In this document: positions 34,910 to 44,230 of the stretch, one piece after another | Layout of the letters: each line of letters opens with the position of its first letter | Numbering within the stretch: position 1 is the stretch's first letter | Assembly (NCBI GenBank): GCA_049366715.1 | Contig: JBMNCQ010000004.1 | Coordinates: 186,001-250,000 of the forward strand | Length of the DNA stretch: 64,000 bases | Reading direction: 5' to 3' | Source: JBMNCQ01 sp049366715 | GTDB lineage: Bacteria > Bacillota > Peptococcia > Peptococcales > BICA1-8 | Notes under the pieces: model-generated | The model's input: only the letters and a program-made list of their open reading frames with translations | Database searches by the model: none | Told to the model about the DNA's origin: nothing | Made by a program: the position numbers and the translations under genes

Positions 34910-36796
34910 ATGACAACAAACGTCGATACAGTATTGGACATAAATGAAACACCGGTAAAGCAGTCATTTTTCACAAAATTAAATAATAAATTTGAAGAAT
35001 ATGCTATTGTGGCTGGTTTTTTAATTTTCACAATACTCATAAACCTGCAGGTAATTAACAGATACATGCTATCCTTTGTAGAAATTGCCAATATAACTAC
35101 CTGGACAGAGGAAGTGGCCCGCTATGCATTTATTTATATTTCCTATATAGGTGCTGCCTTAGCAATAAAGCAGCGTGCAAACATTAGTGTTGACGCGGTT
35201 ACCCGTTTGTTACCCCCGAAAATAAGCAAAGCTTTAGAGTTAGCTACTATCTTACTTTCCTATGGGTTGTTTTACATCCTGATCAAAGGTGGTCTGGAGA
35301 ACTGTTATAACCAGTTGATTCGGGGCCAGGTTACACCGGCGCTTTTTCTCCCTATGTATATACCTTATTTTGCCGTTCCTTTTGGAATAGCCTTAATGAC
35401 CTTTAGAACAGTTCAAGTTATGATTCAAGACATCAAAGAAATGGATGCCAGGCAAATCCTGATTTCCTTAGCAATAGCTTTGGCTTTGCTGCTGCCGGCC
35501 TACTTTTTAAGCGGGGCCAAAGCAGCCGTAATACTATTTCTTTATTTCGGCTTATTGATTCTCAGCGGCATGTCTATTGCTTTTGCTCTGGGGGCAGCAA
35601 CATTAATCACAACGATTGCTACCAACGCCATACCTTTATCCTATTTTGCCCAGTCTGCTTTTACAGGCATTGATAACTTCCCGATTATGGCTATCCCCTT
35701 CTTTGTGGCCGCCGGCGTTATCATGGGCGCAGGCGGATTATTAAAAAGACTGCTGCATTTAGCAAACGAACTGGTTGGTTTTTTCCCCGGCGGTCTGGCC
35801 CTGGTAACAATTGTTACCTGCATGTTTTTCGCGGCAATTAGCGGCTCCGGACCTGCAACAGTCGCTGCCGTAGGTACTATGATGATTCCCGCCATGATCA
35901 GGCAGGGCTATCACCCCGCCTTCGCAGCGGCATGTGTAGCTGCGGCAGGATCAATCGGTGTAATTATTCCCCCCAGTAACCCCTTTGTAATTTATGGGGT
36001 CGTTGGTGAACAATCAATCGGCAAACTCTTTATCGCCGGTGTTGTTCCCGGATTATTAATCGGCATCGCCTTATGCTCCGTAGCCTTTATTATCTCTAAG
36101 AAAAACGGTTGGAGCGGCGATAAAAATAAAATTGATCTGAAGAGTGTGGCCAAAGCAACCTGGGACGCTAAGCTTGCTTTAATGGTTCCGGTGATCATCC
36201 TAGGCGGCATTTATGGTGGTATTATGACCCCTACGGAAGCATCTGCCATCTCCGTTGCTTATGGACTAATTATAGGTTTATGGGTATACCGTGATCTCAA
36301 GTTTAAAGATGTTTACAACTGCCTGGTTGAATCCGGGGTAACGCAATCCATAATCATTATTTTAATCGCAATGGCCACAATTTTCGGCCGTCTGATTACC
36401 ATCGAACGGGTTGCCGAAGCTGTAGCAGCTTTCGTCTTGAGCATCAGTACCAACAAAATCATCGTGTTAATGTTAATCAATATCTTCCTGCTCTTCGTCG
36501 GTACAATCTTAGAATGTTTGGCAGCTATTGTGATTTTAACTCCTATTCTCCTGCCAATGATGATGAAACTCGGTGTGGATCCGATCCATTTTGGTGTAAT
36601 AATGGTTGTTAATTTAGCAATCGGTTTTATTACCCCGCCGGTAGGGGTCAATTTATTTGTCGCCTCTGGAATTTCAAAATTAAGAATTGAAGAAATATCT
36701 GCAAAAATTTTACCTTTGTTAATAATCATGCTCATTATTCTTTTATTAGTTACTTATCTTCCGATAATTTCTCTGTGGTTACCATCATTAATGTAA
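34910..36796 (+). CDS. dctQM: Fused TRAP transporter membrane protein (DctQ-DctM)
   Basis: A 628-residue membrane protein. Residues about 1-180 are a DctQ small subunit with four hydrophobic segments (TEEVARYAFIYISYIGAALAIK), joined through a spacer helix to a DctM large subunit (about 190-628) with GSIGVIIPPSNPFVIYG and NLAIGFITPPVGVNLF. Q-M fusions are known for sialic-acid TRAP systems. It partners with the lipoprotein at 33727. With islA 151 bases downstream, the cargo is probably isethionate. AGGAGG precedes the ATG. Confidence 0.92.
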   Translation: MTTNVDTVLDINETPVKQSFFTKLNNKFEEYAIVAGFLIFTILINLQVINRYMLSFVEIANITTWTEEVARYAFIYISYIGAALAIKQRANISVDAVTRLLPPKISKALELATILLSYGLFYILIKGGLENCYNQLIRGQVTPALFLPMYIPYFAVPFGIALMTFRTVQVMIQDIKEMDARQILISLAIALALLLPAYFLSGAKAAVILFLYFGLLILSGMSIAFALGAATLITTIATNAIPLSYFAQSAFTGIDNFPIMAIPFFVAAGVIMGAGGLLKRLLHLANELVGFFPGGLALVTIVTCMFFAAISGSGPATVAAVGTMMIPAMIRQGYHPAFAAACVAAAGSIGVIIPPSNPFVIYGVVGEQSIGKLFIAGVVPGLLIGIALCSVAFIISKKNGWSGDKNKIDLKSVAKATWDAKLALMVPVIILGGIYGGIMTPTEASAISVAYGLIIGLWVYRDLKFKDVYNCLVESGVTQSIIIILIAMATIFGRLITIERVAEAVAAFVLSISTNKIIVLMLINIFLLFVGTILECLAAIVILTPILLPMMMKLGVDPIHFGVIMVVNLAIGFITPPVGVNLFVASGISKLRIEEISAKILPLLIIMLIILLLVTYLPIISLWLPSLM

Positions 36797-36947
36797 TTAA
36801 AGCCGGCAGATAATTTGACTCAAATATAGTCTCTGTTAGCGAATACGCTCTTACACCATGTTCCGGAGGTGGTTTTTTAGGTCCCAATCGATCATTATTC
36901 TTTAGTCAGACAGCTATCCAACTTTAATATTTAGGAGGAATATAAAA

Positions 36948-39431
36948 ATGACAAGTTGCTGTGTTTTATCACCCCAAGAAATAAGAATTGAAGAAGAATT
37001 AAAAGGTATTGAAAAACTTTATGGCCGGGAAAGAGCTTTTAAGATTTTGAAAGAAGTACAGACACAACGCCGTCCGATTATTGATATCGAAAGGGCGAAA
37101 TATTTTACGGAATCAATGAAACAAACGGAAGGCCAGCCCCTGGTATTAAGATGGGCCAAAGCCATGAAGCATGTCGCAGAAAATATCTCCGTCTACATTG
37201 ATAAAAACAATCTCCTGGTGGGGAGAGCCGGCTGCCCCGGCAGATATGGTATCCTTTATCCTGAATTGGACGGGGATTTCCTGGATATCGCTATCCAGGA
37301 ATTGCCGCAAAGGGTCGAATCTCCTTTTAATGTCTCCGCCGAAGATGCCAGAATCGTTGTGGAAGACATCGCTCCCTATTGGAAAGGCAAAACATACCAC
37401 GAAGCACTGGCCAAAGCCTTACCTGCAGACACCTTGAAATTAACGTATGACCCTGAAAACCTGCTGTTATCCAGATATATCGTTAACGAAACTTCTTCTT
37501 TCCGTTCTTCCCTGCAATGGGTCCATGATTTCGAAAAAGTTCTTAAAATAGGCTTTAAAGGGATTAAAGAAGGAGCCCGGAAGCAGCTAGACGCTTTAGA
37601 TCCCTTCAGCCCTGTCGACAATATGGAAAAACGTCCTTATCTGGAAGCTGTGATCATCGAATGTGAGGCAATAACCATTTGGGCCCAAAGGCATGCTCAG
37701 CTGGCAGTTGAAATGGCCGGAAAGGAAACCGACCCCCAAAGAAAAGCAGAATTGCAGAAAATAGCCGAAATATGTGCCTGGGTACCGGAAAATCCGGCCC
37801 GTAACTTCTATGAAGCCGTACAGTCCCAATGGTTTACCCAAATGTTTTCCCGTCTTGAACAGAAGACCGGTACGATCATTTCTAACGGCCGTATGGATCA
37901 GTATTTTTATCCCTTTTATATTAAAGATCTTACCGAAGGACGCATCACGGAAGAAGATGCCCTGGAACTCTTGGAATGCATGTGGGTAGCAATGGCTCAG
38001 TTTATAGACTTGTATATCTCCCCCGCCGGAGGAGCGATCAACGAAGGCTATGCCCACTGGGAAGCCGTTACCGTCGGCGGGCAGACGCCCGACGGCAAAG
38101 ATGCCACAAATGAATTAACCTACTTATTCTTAAGATCTAAACGGGAATTTCCCTTAAATTATCCTGATCTTGCTGCGAGAATTCATGCCCGTTCACCGGA
38201 ACGGTACCTTTATGAAGTTGCCGAAACCATCAAAGAAGGTTCCGGTTTTCCCAAAATCATTAATGATGAGGAAGTCATTCCTCTGGCCTTATCTAAAGGA
38301 GCAAATTTTGCAGAAGCCTTTGATTATGCCGTGTCCGGTTGTGCGGAACACAGGATGCCCAACCGGGATACTTATACAAGCGGCTGTGCTTATATCAACT
38401 TCGCCGCTGCTTTAGAAATGGCTCTTTACAATGGGAAAATGAAAATATACGGTGATGAGCAATTAAGCATTGCCACCGGTGATCCCAAAAAGTTTCAAAC
38501 ATGGGATGAATTATGGCAGGCTTATCTGGCCCATCAAACAAACTTTATTAAACATGCTTTCATCCAGCAGCACAATGTGATCCGTTTAAGGGCTCAGCAT
38601 TTCGCCTTTCCTCTGGGTTCAGCCCTTCATGACCTCTGTATGAAAAATTGTATAGATCTACACCAGCCTGTCATCGAAGGCGGTATAAACTTCGGATACT
38701 TTGAATATATCGGATATGGAACGGTCATTGACTCTCTGGCAGCCATCAAAAAGTTAGTATTTGAAGAAAAGAAATTAACTATGGAAGAATTACTGGATGC
38801 CTTAGAATGCAACTTTGAAGGTAAAGAAGATATCAAGGAAATGCTTAAAAATGCACCGAAATACGGCAATAATGATGAATATGCGGACACCATCGGCCAG
38901 GACATTGATCGAGCAGCCCTTGAATTCACCAAGAAATATTCTCAGGAATTAGGCGTACACCTGGATATAAGGTATGTACCTTTTACCTCCCATGTCCCCT
39001 TCGGGAAAGTGGTAAGCGCTACTCCTAACGGCAGGAAGTCCTGGACTCCGCTGGCTGACGGCTCATCTGCTTCCCACGGTGCCGATGTAAACGGTCCGAC
39101 TGCAGTTTTGTTATCAAACTTTAATACGAAAAACTATAACTACCGGGAACGTGCCGCCAGGTTGTTAAATATCAAACTAAGCCCTTCAACCCTGGTCGGT
39201 GAAGAAGGCCTCAGAAATCTGGTTTCCTTTATTAGAACGGCCTGTGACTTAAGACTGTGGCATTTACAATTTAATGTGATTAATAAAGAAACTCTCTTAA
39301 AGGCCCAAAAAGATCCCGACAGCTATCGCAACTTACTGGTTAGAGTCGCCGGATATAGCGCATATTTCTGTGACTTATCTCCGGATTTACAAAACGATAT
39401 CATTGAAAGAACAGAACACAGCAATCTCTAA
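36948..39431 (+). CDS. islA: Isethionate sulfite-lyase (glycyl radical enzyme)
   Basis: An 827-residue glycyl radical enzyme that cleaves isethionate to acetaldehyde and sulfite. The thiyl Cys465 and Glu467 are in SGCAEHRMP, and the radical Gly802 is in VRVAGYSAYF. The residues reported for Bilophila IslA (Arg189, Gln193, Cys468, Glu470, Arg678, Phe682, Gly805, from memory) all correspond here with a constant offset of three: Arg186, Gln190, Cys465, Glu467, Arg675, Phe679, Gly802. Choline TMA-lyase and diol dehydratases have GCVE and lack the two Arg. A strong AGGAGG site precedes the ATG. The activase follows, and the microcompartment genes suggest that it works inside the shell. Confidence 0.94.
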   Translation: MTSCCVLSPQEIRIEEELKGIEKLYGRERAFKILKEVQTQRRPIIDIERAKYFTESMKQTEGQPLVLRWAKAMKHVAENISVYIDKNNLLVGRAGCPGRYGILYPELDGDFLDIAIQELPQRVESPFNVSAEDARIVVEDIAPYWKGKTYHEALAKALPADTLKLTYDPENLLLSRYIVNETSSFRSSLQWVHDFEKVLKIGFKGIKEGARKQLDALDPFSPVDNMEKRPYLEAVIIECEAITIWAQRHAQLAVEMAGKETDPQRKAELQKIAEICAWVPENPARNFYEAVQSQWFTQMFSRLEQKTGTIISNGRMDQYFYPFYIKDLTEGRITEEDALELLECMWVAMAQFIDLYISPAGGAINEGYAHWEAVTVGGQTPDGKDATNELTYLFLRSKREFPLNYPDLAARIHARSPERYLYEVAETIKEGSGFPKIINDEEVIPLALSKGANFAEAFDYAVSGCAEHRMPNRDTYTSGCAYINFAAALEMALYNGKMKIYGDEQLSIATGDPKKFQTWDELWQAYLAHQTNFIKHAFIQQHNVIRLRAQHFAFPLGSALHDLCMKNCIDLHQPVIEGGINFGYFEYIGYGTVIDSLAAIKKLVFEEKKLTMEELLDALECNFEGKEDIKEMLKNAPKYGNNDEYADTIGQDIDRAALEFTKKYSQELGVHLDIRYVPFTSHVPFGKVVSATPNGRKSWTPLADGSSASHGADVNGPTAVLLSNFNTKNYNYRERAARLLNIKLSPSTLVGEEGLRNLVSFIRTACDLRLWHLQFNVINKETLLKAQKDPDSYRNLLVRVAGYSAYFCDLSPDLQNDIIERTEHSNL

Positions 39432-39454
39432 ACACCCCCTTATACACCATGTGT

Positions 39455-39486
39455 TAGGTCCTGCTTTACTTTTTTAGCAGGACCTA
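39455..39486 (+). terminator. 11-bp hairpin between islA and islB
   Basis: TAGGTCCTGCT and its exact complement with a ten-base T-rich loop, without a following T-run. It may stabilise the islA message or reduce readthrough so that far less activase than lyase is made. Confidence 0.6.
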
Positions 39487-39514
39487 GCTATATCTTCATA
39501 TTGGAGGCGATACC

Positions 39515-40447
39515 TTGGTCTTAAATTTAAACTACACTAAAGATCACTACGGTAATATTTTTAATATTCAACAATTTTCTGTGCATGACGGTCCGGGTAT
39601 TAGGACCCTGGTCTTTCTCAAAGGCTGCCCCTTAAGGTGTAGCTGGTGCAGCAATCCTGAATCCCAAAATCCTCAGCCGGAGCTGGCCTACAACAGCAAT
39701 AAATGTTTAGGTACGAATAAATGTATCAGATGTATTGAAATTTGCACTTATGGGGCAATAACCAATGGTCAGGATAACAAAATCTCCATAGACAGAGACT
39801 TATGCAGCAACTGCCTCCTCTGTGTGGATGCCTGCCCTTCCAAAGCTTTAAATACCTATGGAAATTATATGTCCATAGAACAAGTATTAAAAGAAGTTGA
39901 AAAGGACAGCATTTTCTATTCCCGGTCCGGGGGAGGGATCAGCTTAAGCGGCGGTGAGCCGCTGGCCCAGCCGGAATTCGCCGTCAATCTTCTGAAAGAA
40001 GCCAAGCGGCGCCGTATGAATACTGCAATGGAAACATGCGGTTACTATGACTGGTCTGATCTTAATGCTGCCTGTCAATACTTAAATCTGATTATTTTTG
40101 ATATTAAATGCTTAGACCCCGACAAGCATAAAAAATATACCGGTGTATCCAATAAATTAATCTTGGAGAATTTTTTAAAACTCTGCGAGAATTACCCGGA
40201 TTTGCCTAAATTAGTGCGGACACCGGTAATCCCTACTTTTAATGATAATGAGGAGGATATTAAAGAAATTATTGCTTTTATTAAAGATAAGCCCCAGGTC
40301 ACTTATGAACTATTGCCTTATCACCGTTTAGGCCAGCCTAAATATGAGTACATAGGCAGAACTTACCCGCTGTCCGACCTTAAATTAGCTGAAGAAAAAA
40401 TGAACGATTTAAAAGAACTGGCTGCTAACAGCCTGGGAAAAGCTTAG
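39515..40447 (+). CDS. islB: Glycyl radical enzyme activase of IslA (radical SAM)
   Basis: A 310-residue radical SAM enzyme that installs the glycyl radical on IslA. The SAM cluster motif is CPLRCSWC (CxxxCxxC), preceded by the typical HDGPGIRTLVFLKG. A ferredoxin-like insert with two 4Fe-4S motifs (CLGTNKCIRCIEIC and CSNCLLCVDACP) follows, as in other activases of this class, and LSGGEPLAQPEF is the GGE SAM-binding motif. It starts at TTG 39515, with GGAGGCG upstream. It is the last gene of the plus-strand operon, ending at a bidirectional terminator. Confidence 0.94.
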   Translation: MVLNLNYTKDHYGNIFNIQQFSVHDGPGIRTLVFLKGCPLRCSWCSNPESQNPQPELAYNSNKCLGTNKCIRCIEICTYGAITNGQDNKISIDRDLCSNCLLCVDACPSKALNTYGNYMSIEQVLKEVEKDSIFYSRSGGGISLSGGEPLAQPEFAVNLLKEAKRRRMNTAMETCGYYDWSDLNAACQYLNLIIFDIKCLDPDKHKKYTGVSNKLILENFLKLCENYPDLPKLVRTPVIPTFNDNEEDIKEIIAFIKDKPQVTYELLPYHRLGQPKYEYIGRTYPLSDLKLAEEKMNDLKELAANSLGKA

Positions 40448-40456
40448 CATAAAAAA

Positions 40457-40495
40457 GCCGGGGTTCACTTAAATGTGTAACCCCGGTCATTTTTT
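40457..40495. terminator. Bidirectional terminator between islB and the alcohol dehydrogenase
   Basis: GCCGGGGTT pairs with AACCCCGGT across a 15-base loop; six T follow on the plus strand and a run of A precedes it, giving T on the minus strand. It serves both converging genes. Confidence 0.8.
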
Positions 40496-41703
40496 CAAAC
40501 CTGGCTAAGCTTCTCTGCCAGCAATTTAAACATATCTGCCACGTCATTTTCTGCCGGTATTTTGCGGTTGGTCACTATGCCGTTATTTCCTGTCGGATTC
40601 AGCTTAACACCAAGCATCGTATCTTCGACCAAATAGGGAACGGCAGCTATGAATTCTGCCGGATTTTTTATGTAATCTTTAGCGGCCTCCCAAATTAAAA
40701 ATCTGGTATTGTACTCTTCAATGATCTTAACTGCTTCTTTTGCTAATTCTGCTTCCGCTAAAGTACGGTCTGCCCCTAAAGCTACGGCAACTTTGGCATA
40801 TCTGTCTTGAGCCGCTTGAAGTCCGAAATCCATTACAAAGGGCAGCAGCAGCGAAACACTCAAACCATGGGGGATATGAAATTTCGCCCCTAAAGCACGG
40901 CCGCCCGCATGAGCCAGATTGGTGGATGCATTGGAAAAGGCAATTCCCGCATAATAACTTCCTAAAAGCATCTGCTGCCGGGCCTCAAGATCTGCGCCAT
41001 TTGAATAGGCCTTAGGTAAAGCCCCACCACAAATTCTAATCGCCTCCAGAGCATAAAAATCTGTTATCTGATTGGCTCTTATGGAGACATAAGCCTCAAT
41101 AGCATGGTTAAGAGCATCCATTCCCGTAAATGCCGTAAATTTCCGGGGCAGCGTCACCGTTAAATCCGGATCGAGCACAGCTACCTTAGGTACTAAATCA
41201 GGATGCCCGGGATTCATTTTGGAATTCAGCCGCGAATTTATAATAACCATAATTTTGGTGGCTTCAGAGCCGGTACCGGCAGTAGTCGGAACAGCGATAA
41301 TCGGTAGACAGTCAAGGTAATTCCGCCCCACGATCTCCTGCCATTCTAAGCCGGCATTTTTACTGAATACGGCAACACCTTTAGCAATGTCAAGGGAGCT
41401 TCCCCCCCCTACGGCTACGATACAGTCTGCCCCGAATTCCCTGGCAATGCCGACTCCCTGTTCCACATCATCCGTGGTCGGTTCACCGGTAAAGCCGGTA
41501 AAGAACTCTACCAGTATTTTATCTGCTGCCAAAATATCTTTTACTCGTTTACCAACTCCCTGGGATTCCTGGGCTAAAAAGGAATCCATAATAACCAGCA
41601 CTTTACTCCCGCCGGCAGCTCCAACCAGTTTACCCAAATTGTTAAGACTTCCTGCACCTGTTTCCAAGCGGCCCGGCATTAAAATTGAGACCAATTTTAT
41701 CAC
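40495..41703 (-). CDS. sarD: Iron-dependent alcohol dehydrogenase, probable sulfoacetaldehyde reductase
   Basis: A 402-residue group III (Fe-type) alcohol dehydrogenase. The NAD motif GGGSSLD (99-105) and the metal ligands Asp196, His200, His265 and His279 (GMDALNHAIEAY, NLAHAGG, HIPHG) are all present. In Bilophila an enzyme of this type, SarD, reduces sulfoacetaldehyde to isethionate; its position next to islAB and the presence of tpa and ald support the same role. Reduction of acetaldehyde to ethanol to balance NADH is the main alternative. It converges on islB and has its own promoter region with a 12-base palindrome 18 bases upstream of the start. Confidence 0.8.
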   Translation of the reverse strand: MIKLVSILMPGRLETGAGSLNNLGKLVGAAGGSKVLVIMDSFLAQESQGVGKRVKDILAADKILVEFFTGFTGEPTTDDVEQGVGIAREFGADCIVAVGGGSSLDIAKGVAVFSKNAGLEWQEIVGRNYLDCLPIIAVPTTAGTGSEATKIMVIINSRLNSKMNPGHPDLVPKVAVLDPDLTVTLPRKFTAFTGMDALNHAIEAYVSIRANQITDFYALEAIRICGGALPKAYSNGADLEARQQMLLGSYYAGIAFSNASTNLAHAGGRALGAKFHIPHGLSVSLLLPFVMDFGLQAAQDRYAKVAVALGADRTLAEAELAKEAVKIIEEYNTRFLIWEAAKDYIKNPAEFIAAVPYLVEDTMLGVKLNPTGNNGIVTNRKIPAENDVADMFKLLAEKLSQV

Positions 41704-41721
41704 CCCTTATTAAAATCGTCA

Positions 41722-41733
41722 GTACGTACGTAC
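41722..41733. promoter_or_regulatory. Palindrome upstream of the alcohol dehydrogenase gene
   Basis: GTACGTACGTAC, a perfect 12-base palindrome 18 bases before the start codon. It could be an operator; no matching regulator can be named. Confidence 0.4.
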
Positions 41734-41888
41734 CAGTTATCTATATAATTATTCATCCCCGGCCCTTTATCCTGCTTTTTTAAAAAAATTATTATGAAAA
41801 TCTTACTTTTTTTCTGTACGGGAACCAGCAGTCAGACCCCTGAATTTCAGCGGTTTTGACCACTGCTTAAGCCTGTAATAATGCTAAA

Positions 41889-41914
41889 AAAGAGTACCTG
41901 TTCAGGTACTCTTT
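41889..41914 (-). terminator. Intrinsic terminator of the pyrophosphatase gene
   Basis: AAAGAGTACCTG, two-base loop, and exact complement, followed by six T on the minus strand, 25 bases after the hppA stop. Confidence 0.9.
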
Positions 41915-41937
41915 GGGAAAATATTAATTATTTTATT

Positions 41938-43953
41938 TTACATAAATAGCGGTGCAAATACCAGAGAAACTATGGTCATCAGCTTAATCAGGATATTGAT
42001 TGACGGACCTGATGTATCTTTAAAGGGATCGCCAACGGTATCACCGGTAACTGCAGCTGCATGAGCATCAGAACCCTTACCGCCGTATTCACCGCCTTCA
42101 ATATATTTCTTAGCATTATCCCAGGAACCACCGGCATTAGCCATCATAATTGCCAGTAAAAATCCGGAAACTAAAGCGCCGGCCAGTAATCCACCCAGAG
42201 CCTGTTTACCTAAGCCGGGTAATAAACCGACGGCAATAGGCACTACAACAGCTAACAGCCCGGGAATAACCATTTCTCTTAAAGCCGCAGCCGTACTAAT
42301 ACTTACACATTTTGCGTACTCAGGCTTAGCTTTGCCTTCCATGATCCCGGGGATTTCTCTAAACTGTCTTCTTACCTCTTCAATCATATCACTGGCCGCA
42401 CGGCCAACAGCATTCATAGTTAAAGCAGAGAACAGATAAGGAAGCATTCCGCCGATAAACAGCCCGGCGATCACCGAGGGATTTAAAATATCTATACTCT
42501 CAATCCCGGCAGCTTTAGTGTAAGCACTAAATAAAGCTAAGGCTGTTAGAGCAGCGGAACCAATGGCAAAACCCTTACCGATAGCTGCGGTGGTGTTACC
42601 TACCGCATCCAAACCATCTGTGATTTTACGGACCTTGGGATCTAAATGAGACATTTCCGCAATGCCGCCGGCATTGTCGGCAATAGGACCGTAAGCATCA
42701 ACAGCTACAACCATACCGGTAGTTGACAGCATACCTACAGCGGCCAGAGCAATACCATAAAGCCCGGCGAATTTGAAAGAAATTAAAATTGCTATCACAA
42801 TTACGATAATCGGTAAGGTAGTAGACATCATACCTACACCCAGACCAGCAATAATATTAGTAGCTGCCCCCGTTTGCGAAGCCTTAGCGATACCCTTTAC
42901 AGGACCATAATCACCGGAAGTATAATATTCAGTAATTTTACCAATAATAAATCCTGCCAATAAACCGGCAATCGTAGCAACAAATACACCCCTACCGGTG
43001 ACATCTCCTTCAGCAGGAAGCATGCTGGTGGTTAAGAAATAGGTAGCAATAAGCGCTAATACCATTGCAACAATTTCACCCATATTTAACGCTTTGGAGG
43101 CATTGGCATCGTCACCTGTTTTAACAAAGAAAGTACCGATTATGGAAGCCACAATACCGGCTGCTGCAATCATCATCGGTAATAAAATACCGCCCTGTCC
43201 TAAATTTAACGCAACTGCCAGGGCCATCCCGGCAATAATGGAACCAACATATGATTCAAATAAGTCGGCACCCATCCCGGCTACGTCACCGACATTATCA
43301 CCTACGTTATCGGCAATAACAGCCGGGTTACGGGGATCATCTTCAGGAATTCCCGCTTCTACCTTACCAACCAAATCAGCACCTACATCGGCCGCTTTCG
43401 TATAAATACCGCCGCCTACACGGCCGAATAAAGCAATCGAACTGGCTCCTAACGCAAAGCCGTTAATCGTATTGGGATTATCAAATAAAAATGTTACGAT
43501 ACCTAATCCTAAAAGTCCTAGTCCGACAACGGACATACCCATAACCGCTCCACCGGAAAATGCAACCCCCAGAGCTTTATTAGCACTTTCCTGAGCGGCA
43601 TTTGCAGTACGAACATTGGCCTTTGTAGCGATATTCATACCAATGTACCCGGCTAATGTGGAGCAGGCAGCACCAATAATAAAAGCGATGGCAGTTTGCG
43701 GCTGCAAGCTGTCCTGTCCTTGTGTCATCGCACCTGCAGCGAAAATAATACCCGCAAGAATTACTACAAATATAATCAGCGTTCTATATTCCCTAAACAG
43801 AAAGGCCATTGCACCTTCATGAATTGCTGCAGCAATTTCCTGCATCGTTTTATTGCCCGGCTCAACCTTATTGACTTTAGCAGCTAAATAAAAAGCAAAT
43901 AATAAGGCTAAAATACCTGCAACAGGTGCCCATAACGTAAACTGGTCGTTCAT
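41938..43953 (-). CDS. hppA: Membrane-bound ion-translocating pyrophosphatase
   Basis: A 671-residue membrane protein with about 16 hydrophobic segments that couples pyrophosphate hydrolysis to H+ or Na+ export. Family motifs are DVGADLVGKVE, DNVGDNVGDVAGMGADLFESY and, near the C-terminus, GDTVGDPFKDTSGPS. The Ala in GNTTAAIGKG, where K+-independent enzymes have Lys, points to the K+-dependent class. Whether H+, Na+ or both are pumped cannot be decided by eye. It lies next to secG and next to the edge of the sulfonate island, and would spare ATP in an energy-poor anaerobe. Confidence 0.95.
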   Translation of the reverse strand: MNDQFTLWAPVAGILALLFAFYLAAKVNKVEPGNKTMQEIAAAIHEGAMAFLFREYRTLIIFVVILAGIIFAAGAMTQGQDSLQPQTAIAFIIGAACSTLAGYIGMNIATKANVRTANAAQESANKALGVAFSGGAVMGMSVVGLGLLGLGIVTFLFDNPNTINGFALGASSIALFGRVGGGIYTKAADVGADLVGKVEAGIPEDDPRNPAVIADNVGDNVGDVAGMGADLFESYVGSIIAGMALAVALNLGQGGILLPMMIAAAGIVASIIGTFFVKTGDDANASKALNMGEIVAMVLALIATYFLTTSMLPAEGDVTGRGVFVATIAGLLAGFIIGKITEYYTSGDYGPVKGIAKASQTGAATNIIAGLGVGMMSTTLPIIVIVIAILISFKFAGLYGIALAAVGMLSTTGMVVAVDAYGPIADNAGGIAEMSHLDPKVRKITDGLDAVGNTTAAIGKGFAIGSAALTALALFSAYTKAAGIESIDILNPSVIAGLFIGGMLPYLFSALTMNAVGRAASDMIEEVRRQFREIPGIMEGKAKPEYAKCVSISTAAALREMVIPGLLAVVVPIAVGLLPGLGKQALGGLLAGALVSGFLLAIMMANAGGSWDNAKKYIEGGEYGGKGSDAHAAAVTGDTVGDPFKDTSGPSINILIKLMTIVSLVFAPLFM

Positions 43954-44008
43954 TATTTAATTCATCCTCCTTCAACCCTTTTCAAATCTCCCCAATATTT
44001 TTACCATA

Positions 44009-44230
44009 TTATACCAAAGAAATGAGTAATGTTAAAACCATAAAGCCAATAGCAAAAATAGTAGACAACTTGCTCAAGAAGCCATCCATCCCTTTTTTCT
44101 TACCAAATATTGTTTCGGCACCACCGGCAATAGCACCCGACATCCCGGCACTTTTACCCGATTGTAATAGTACAGTGGCAATTAAGCCCACAGAAGCTAT
44201 AACCTGCAGAATGGTAAAAAATATTTTCAA
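44009..44230 (-). CDS. secG: Preprotein translocase subunit SecG
   Basis: A 73-residue protein with two membrane segments and the family motif LQSGKSAGMSGAIAGGAETIFGKKKG between them. It is the small, non-essential subunit of the SecYEG channel. In Firmicutes secG usually lies between eno and the esterase-rnr-smpB genes; here eno is on its proper side, but the other neighbours are separated by the pyrophosphatase and the sulfonate island. Confidence 0.95.
   Translation of the reverse strand: MKIFFTILQVIASVGLIATVLLQSGKSAGMSGAIAGGAETIFGKKKGMDGFLSKLSTIFAIGFMVLTLLISLV

Noticed and set aside
36948..39431. Choline TMA-lyase, glycerol or propanediol dehydratase as identity of the glycyl radical enzyme
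   Set aside because: The active-site segment is GCAEH rather than GCVEP, and the two sulfonate-binding Arg positions match IslA.
15292..41703. Sulfoacetaldehyde acetyltransferase (Xsc) route for taurine
   Set aside because: No thiamine-diphosphate enzyme is encoded in the window; the isethionate route explains the genes present.
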